Assembly (NCBI GenBank): GCA_034044135.1 | Contig: CP139021.1 | Location: 4,913,635-4,977,634 of the forward strand | DNA from: Flammeovirgaceae bacterium SG7u.111 | GTDB taxonomy: Bacteria; Bacteroidota; Bacteroidia; Cytophagales; Flammeovirgaceae | Length of the DNA: 64,000 bases | Direction of reading: 5' to 3' | Shown here: piece by piece, positions 59,553 through 64,000 of the stretch | How positions within the stretch are numbered: the first letter of the stretch is position 1 | Layout of the letters: every line of letters begins with the position of its first letter | Notes under the pieces: generated by a model | Told to the model about the DNA's origin: nothing | The model's input: the letters and a program-made list of their open reading frames with translations, nothing else | The model's database searches: none | Translations under genes and position numbers: made by a program

Positions 59553-62500
59553 CTATTGGCCAAAGGTTTTCTCTTGTCGAATAACTTCTCCATCCTTCAG
59601 CTCTGTCACCGACGCTTTTATATTTTCTCCATCTCCCTCCAAGTCACTGATTTTCAATTCCTGCACCCGACCATCTTTTAGCTCCACCACCAGCTCATTG
59701 GCACTTTTCGCTTTCACCGATTTGATCACCGATCCACTTTCATAAGGCTCAATTACCGACAGGTACCTCGCCTCTTTTCCGTTTGACCGCACAGCCAGCG
59801 TCTTCCTTCTCGACGCTTCGTTGCCCAAAGGGAAATCGCCTCCAAGCTTAGCTTTGAAAGCCACCGCTTCCACACCCGATAGGTCAATAATCGCCGTGGC
59901 TTCTTTTTGGGTGTTTTCAGGCATTCCCGGAATAGAATTCCCCATTAATTCCCCTTCAATTTTCACGGGGCCTCCGTAATAATCCACCCCCGCAGAAGTC
60001 GGCTGAAGCATATTTTTATACTTCACAGAAAGCGATGAAACAAATACCTCTGAGCCATCTTTCAACACCAGTTTGGCATTGCCCCAAAAAATGGTATTGT
60101 TTCTAGATTTATCCACTTTCGTAGTCAAAACCAGTTCTTTTTTACCTGTGATGTCTAGTTCAATATTTTTTGCCCCTAACACCCAAGCACCTGTGCTGTC
60201 ATTTAGTAGTGTCTGATTATCGGCTTCGATACTGAACCAAACCCTTTTATTTACACCAAAAGATTCGGGAGTAGTCCCTACCATTATTTCATTTTGGGTT
60301 GGCCAAGCGTTAAACACGTCAATTTTAAGCGGGCCGTCCTCGTTTTGCCTCATGCGAGCCCCCGCATTGTCACATCCTTCGCCAAAGCACATTTCGAATG
60401 TTGACTTTGCAGTTCCAGTAGTTGTGTACCAATCGCAATCGGTAGTGAACTGCGCAGCTCCCAACGGATCGGTATTCCATTGATTATCGTGGCGTATAAA
60501 TTCTTTTTTATCAGCACTCAATTCTTTGAAACCTTTTATCTGCATCAGCCAGTCGTAGGTGCGCACGCTGTCCGATTGGAGGTAATCTGCCAACACGATG
60601 TAATCATCCATCATTACCATTAAGCGACGCTGCATGATAGGATCAGTGTATCCCGTAATCTCTCCATATGGAGGGTGGTCATCGGGTATAAATAAGCTAC
60701 GGTTTTCCGACCATGCTTTTTCCTGAACGGTCACGGGTTTGCCCCCGTACACCATGCCCATGTACGGCGGATTCATCCAGCGGGCTTCCGATTCCACTAC
60801 CGTAGCTTGCATGAGTTCCCCGGTATAAAACAGCTTCCTGAAGCTTTCCGCAGGTTCTTGCATTTTCTGATCGACCACTACCATGTTTTTATTGACAGAA
60901 GCCTGTACCAGAAATTTGTACAAATACGTATGATAACCGTACCAATACATTTCGGGATTGTAGAAACTACGACCGTAACGCATCATGCTGATCAGCTGGG
61001 TACGGTCGTAATGCCCGTGCCCTCCTCCATGAGTTCCATAATGCAATACCGCCTGGATTTGTTCACGCTGCTCCCTTCCTTGTTTTTGAGAGCGCAATTG
61101 TACAATTCCCATGTTATCGGCATAAGCAGATTTGCTGGTTTTTTCAGAGGTTGCCTCTGGTAATTCGGGTACGCCATAGAGCAAATCCCGCTTATCCCCT
61201 CGTTGGATAATGGCGGCATATTCTGGGTCTCGGTACAGGTAATAAGCCAATTCGTAATCGGCACCAGTCACTAGGGCTTCGGTAGCATCGTTCACTGCAA
61301 ACATTACACCTCGGTAATCAAGGAAATCTAGCGGAGCATCCCACATGTCTTTAATGCCAATGCTGTTGTTGTTCAGCGTTCCCCATTTCATAAAATTCAT
61401 TCCCCACAAGCCAGGCCGGTTTCTGCGGGGCAACAGCGAGTGATTAGGCCTAGTGCCCAAGGGCAATAGTTTGTCTTTAAAGTTTATTCCCCAAGGCTGG
61501 AGCGCAATGGCAACTTGGGAGAACATCCGTGAACACCACAAGTTGTAGCCAACCGCACATTCATGCCACCAGCCATCGTTCAACACACCTTGCGCCAACT
61601 GCTGGTAAATTCCTGCCGGCATGTTCAAAATATATTCTGCCAAGTGCAAATCCTGAATAGAAAGGGCGCAGTAAAATGCTCCAGACAATTCGCTCAAGTC
61701 CCAATTGCCAATTGCCCCAGCACTGTTCTGTGTTATCGCCACGTCTATGTACAGACGAAATGTATTTTCGATCTGCTGTTCATCTTCTGCTGTCAACAAA
61801 CCAGCATCTTTGATCATGTCATGCCCTCTGGCTACATTTTGAAAAAAGCCTCCCTCTTTCACAAAATTAGCTCCGCCTGCACGCAAGGTCGTTGGATAGC
61901 CATTTTCAGGATTGGAAAGTCTTTTCAAAAACAACACACATTTCTCTGCATACTCTTTTTTACCTGTTAACTGATAGGCTATTGCACAGTTGAACATGTT
62001 GTTTGCATCTCGTTCGCTATAGAGGTGCTGTCCAAACTGATGATCGCGTGTTGGCAGGGTTTTAGCAACTTCAGGAACATTCCATCGCTGGGCTTTTTCT
62101 TCGTATTCCTTAGCCTGCTCTTTCGCCCATTCGTACTTTTCCATTTTATCTCTCACTTTTTGCCATTCTCCGGCTGTAAAAAAGATATTGGGGAAAGGGA
62201 CTGCAACGGCAGTGGTAAATTCGAGCGTAGCAGCAGCAGAGCCTTTTCCATTGGGGATGGCTTTTAATACTTGATTTTCGCGAACACCTTCGGGTAATTT
62301 TGCTGGGACATCCACCACAACTTTACACTTTTTCACCTCCAAAGGCTGAAGCTCAATGACAGCGGGCGCAACCATGGCTTCCATCGATTCCCAACCGTAT
62401 TTTGCAAAATGCAACTGAACGTTTTGCTGTTGAGAAGTAGTATTCCCCACTTCAACTTCGTATTCAACTTTCCCACCTCCAGCAATTGATTTCCCCCGAA

Positions 62501-63047
62501 TGGGTGCATTTACATAAACTAACTCGCTCTTGGTAACGTTAACATTTTTGATTTTAAAAAATAACTTTTGTGCTGATTGAGCTCTAATCTCTAATTCTTT
62601 AACAGCTTGAAGAGTTGCCAATTTATGTCCCTCTGCCAGATCAAACAACTCCCATGGAATATAGACAGACTGCCAACCTGCACCTGCTATTTGCAACTTG
62701 GCCGTGCTTACAGGGTTTACGGCATCGGCATCCTGTTCAGCAACTTTAAATGTAACTTCCAACGATGCAGTAGATTCATTTTTGAGGTAAATATCAAAAG
62801 CCAGTCCTGCATATTTGCTCCAATCGGAAGCATGTCCGTAAATGGCTTTGAACCCTTTGTACGTGTGCTCGCCATCGGGGTATCTGTAGGAAATGGCCTG
62901 GTCACTTTTAAAAGAAGCCTCCCCTTTTTTCACTTTGGAAATGCCCTCCCAATCGGAAAAATCGGCTTTCCCAATACTCTCTTGTACTTGGGCATGGATA
63001 ATACCCGAACTGAGTAATAGTAATACAAGGATAATTTGTCTAGTCAT
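59553..63047 (-). CDS. Very large multidomain heparinase II/III-like protein
   Basis: This 1164-residue secreted protein has a Sec signal (about 1-19, IIHAQ). Two beta-sandwich modules follow (about 25-175, galactose-binding-like, and 180-285). Then come an alpha-toroid (about 290-620, with MFNCAIAYQLTGKKEYAEK, GNWDLSELSGAFYCALSI and DGWWHECAVGYNLW) and a heparinase-type beta-sandwich (about 650-930) beginning GTHGGGHGHYDRTQLISM (near 671). The C-terminal part (about 960-1070, SLSVKYKNMLQPTSAGVDYYGG...) resembles an NPCBM-like sugar-binding module. The many modules suggest cell-surface work on a long polymer. It is clearly separate from the pair at 41732 and 55737 in both sequence and layout. 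Confidence 0.85.
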   Translation of the reverse strand: MTRQIILVLLLLSSGIIHAQVQESIGKADFSDWEGISKVKKGEASFKSDQAISYRYPDGEHTYKGFKAIYGHASDWSKYAGLAFDIYLKNESTASLEVTFKVAEQDADAVNPVSTAKLQIAGAGWQSVYIPWELFDLAEGHKLATLQAVKELEIRAQSAQKLFFKIKNVNVTKSELVYVNAPIRGKSIAGGGKVEYEVEVGNTTSQQQNVQLHFAKYGWESMEAMVAPAVIELQPLEVKKCKVVVDVPAKLPEGVRENQVLKAIPNGKGSAAATLEFTTAVAVPFPNIFFTAGEWQKVRDKMEKYEWAKEQAKEYEEKAQRWNVPEVAKTLPTRDHQFGQHLYSERDANNMFNCAIAYQLTGKKEYAEKCVLFLKRLSNPENGYPTTLRAGGANFVKEGGFFQNVARGHDMIKDAGLLTAEDEQQIENTFRLYIDVAITQNSAGAIGNWDLSELSGAFYCALSIQDLHLAEYILNMPAGIYQQLAQGVLNDGWWHECAVGYNLWCSRMFSQVAIALQPWGINFKDKLLPLGTRPNHSLLPRRNRPGLWGMNFMKWGTLNNNSIGIKDMWDAPLDFLDYRGVMFAVNDATEALVTGADYELAYYLYRDPEYAAIIQRGDKRDLLYGVPELPEATSEKTSKSAYADNMGIVQLRSQKQGREQREQIQAVLHYGTHGGGHGHYDRTQLISMMRYGRSFYNPEMYWYGYHTYLYKFLVQASVNKNMVVVDQKMQEPAESFRKLFYTGELMQATVVESEARWMNPPYMGMVYGGKPVTVQEKAWSENRSLFIPDDHPPYGEITGYTDPIMQRRLMVMMDDYIVLADYLQSDSVRTYDWLMQIKGFKELSADKKEFIRHDNQWNTDPLGAAQFTTDCDWYTTTGTAKSTFEMCFGEGCDNAGARMRQNEDGPLKIDVFNAWPTQNEIMVGTTPESFGVNKRVWFSIEADNQTLLNDSTGAWVLGAKNIELDITGKKELVLTTKVDKSRNNTIFWGNAKLVLKDGSEVFVSSLSVKYKNMLQPTSAGVDYYGGPVKIEGELMGNSIPGMPENTQKEATAIIDLSGVEAVAFKAKLGGDFPLGNEASRRKTLAVRSNGKEARYLSVIEPYESGSVIKSVKAKSANELVVELKDGRVQELKISDLEGDGENIKASVTELKDGEVIRQEKTFGQ

Positions 63048-63159
63048 TTTAGTATTTGTGAATTTTACTTTGCTTTAAAAATAATGATTATTCCAATAAA
63101 AATAAATTGATATAGCAATTTTGCTTCGATAGTATCGTGTGCATGTTTAACCACTACTG

Positions 63160-63999
63160 TCAGGGTAAAATCTCACGATACATTTGCTCTGTCTTCTTTC
63201 TCAGCTTTTTCAGGATTTTGGCATGCTCAGGGCTGTTCGCCAAGTTATTCTGCTCAAATGGATCGTTTTCTATATCGTATAGTTCTTCGATTTGAGGGCT
63301 GTGTTCGTAGTACACAAAATACTTGTAGCGGTCTGTCCTAACCCCATGGCTTCGGTAAGATTTATTCGCTTTGATAAGCCCCTCATTAAGTTCATCCACG
63401 TTTTCCTTATAGCGCTCTTTGAACATAGCTACGAGGAAAAGATCTTCCATAAATACGGCATCTCGCCATTGGCTCATATCTTGTGTTTTATCCAAAATCC
63501 TACTAAAATCTCTCCCCTGCATACTTTTTGGTATTTCGAGCCCTGCGAATGAAAGAATAGTAGGCGCAATATCCACCGAAGAAATAAGTGCCTCTTCCCT
63601 AAATCCACGTTGGGCTACTGGCACTCTTCCATCATACACAATCAGGGGAGCTTTCACTGATTCTTCATAAAGCAAACACTTATCGAAAAGGCCATGCGAA
63701 CCTTGGAAGCGGCCATTGTCACTGGTGTAAATGATGACCGTATTTTCCAACATTCCTTTTTCCTTTAGCTTCTCCACCAACAGCCCGACTTGTTGATCTA
63801 CGCTGTAGCCTTGCGTGGCAAAGCGGCGTACCAACCTCTGGTGCATTTCAGGGGTAGATGATCGCTGCTTATGCAGATAAACACCACGGGCATTCTCTTT
63901 CACCACGTTGGGCAAGTCCTCATTTTCACCCTCCACCCAATTCTCCGGCACCGACATATCGTAATTCTTGAACTGCTCAAAATGCGGCATGTACATGTC
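63160..63999 (-). CDS. Type I sulfatase, C-terminal part, cut by the window edge
   Basis: The frame stays open to the right edge, so the N-terminal half with the formylglycine motif lies outside. The visible 279 residues hold YTSDNGRFQGSHGLFDKCLLYEESVKAPLIVYD, the second half of the metal site, together with SVDIAPTILSFAGLEIPKSMQG and the C-terminal GVRTDRYKYFVYYEHSPQIEELYDIENDPFEQNNL. These match the iduronate/heparan sulfatase branch, as in the protein at 49326. The first visible Met (63996) is internal. It lies 112 nt upstream of the large lyase-like gene and belongs to the same minus-strand series. Confidence 0.93.
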   Translation of the reverse strand, partial: DMYMPHFEQFKNYDMSVPENWVEGENEDLPNVVKENARGVYLHKQRSSTPEMHQRLVRRFATQGYSVDQQVGLLVEKLKEKGMLENTVIIYTSDNGRFQGSHGLFDKCLLYEESVKAPLIVYDGRVPVAQRGFREEALISSVDIAPTILSFAGLEIPKSMQGRDFSRILDKTQDMSQWRDAVFMEDLFLVAMFKERYKENVDELNEGLIKANKSYRSHGVRTDRYKYFVYYEHSPQIEELYDIENDPFEQNNLANSPEHAKILKKLRKKTEQMYREILP

Positions 64000-64000
64000 C

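Overview
The window looks like chromosomal DNA of a marine, polysaccharide-degrading member of the Bacteroidota, most likely of the Cytophagales/Flammeovirgaceae type. The signs are many lipoproteins with a Cys directly after a short hydrophobic signal, Reg_prop/Y_Y_Y sensor kinases, DUF6252 and DUF4861 proteins, GH88/GH95/GH97/GH172 enzymes and a dense set of type I sulfatases. No rRNA, tRNA, CRISPR array or phage was seen.

Left part (1-9070, plus strand): the end of one sensor kinase whose phospho-accepting His is replaced by Gln, a complete Reg_prop sensor kinase, an unusual lipoprotein N-acylglucosamine 2-epimerase homologue, a membrane-anchored rhodanese and a methionine aminopeptidase. 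Then come a decayed gene and a DUF6252 lipoprotein split by a one-base change in a C run.

Middle part (9170-23725): an AraC-family regulator stands divergent from a cytochrome P450 / [2Fe-2S] ferredoxin / ferredoxin reductase / zinc alcohol dehydrogenase / esterase / FdhF-YdeP-type molybdoenzyme series. This reads as oxidative O-demethylation of a methylated sugar followed by oxidation of the released formaldehyde to formate and CO2. It is followed by an ArsR-type repressor with two visible operators and an SRPBCC partner, an IS200-like (REP-associated) transposase sitting exactly between two copies of a complex palindromic element, a WYL regulator with an effector-binding protein, and two tandem paralogous small proteins of unknown function. 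The intergenic spaces here carry several families of palindromic and short-period (7 and 8 nt) degenerate repeats.

Right part (23845 to the window end, all minus strand): 23 consecutive genes over 40 kb, many separated by only 1-8 nt, form a carbohydrate-degradation locus. It encodes eight type I (Cys) sulfatases (one cut by the window edge), four heparinase II/III-like putative lyases, a GH88 unsaturated uronyl hydrolase, GH29 and GH95 alpha-L-fucosidases, GH97, GH172, two GH43-like beta-propellers, a right-handed beta-helix protein, a carbohydrate esterase, DUF4861 and an MFS sugar/proton symporter. The simplest reading is stepwise desulfation, lyase cleavage and defucosylation of a sulfated polysaccharide containing fucose and uronic acid. 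The MFS protein would import monomers, and the P450 block could strip methyl groups. No SusC/SusD pair is in the window; it may lie upstream, beyond the right edge.
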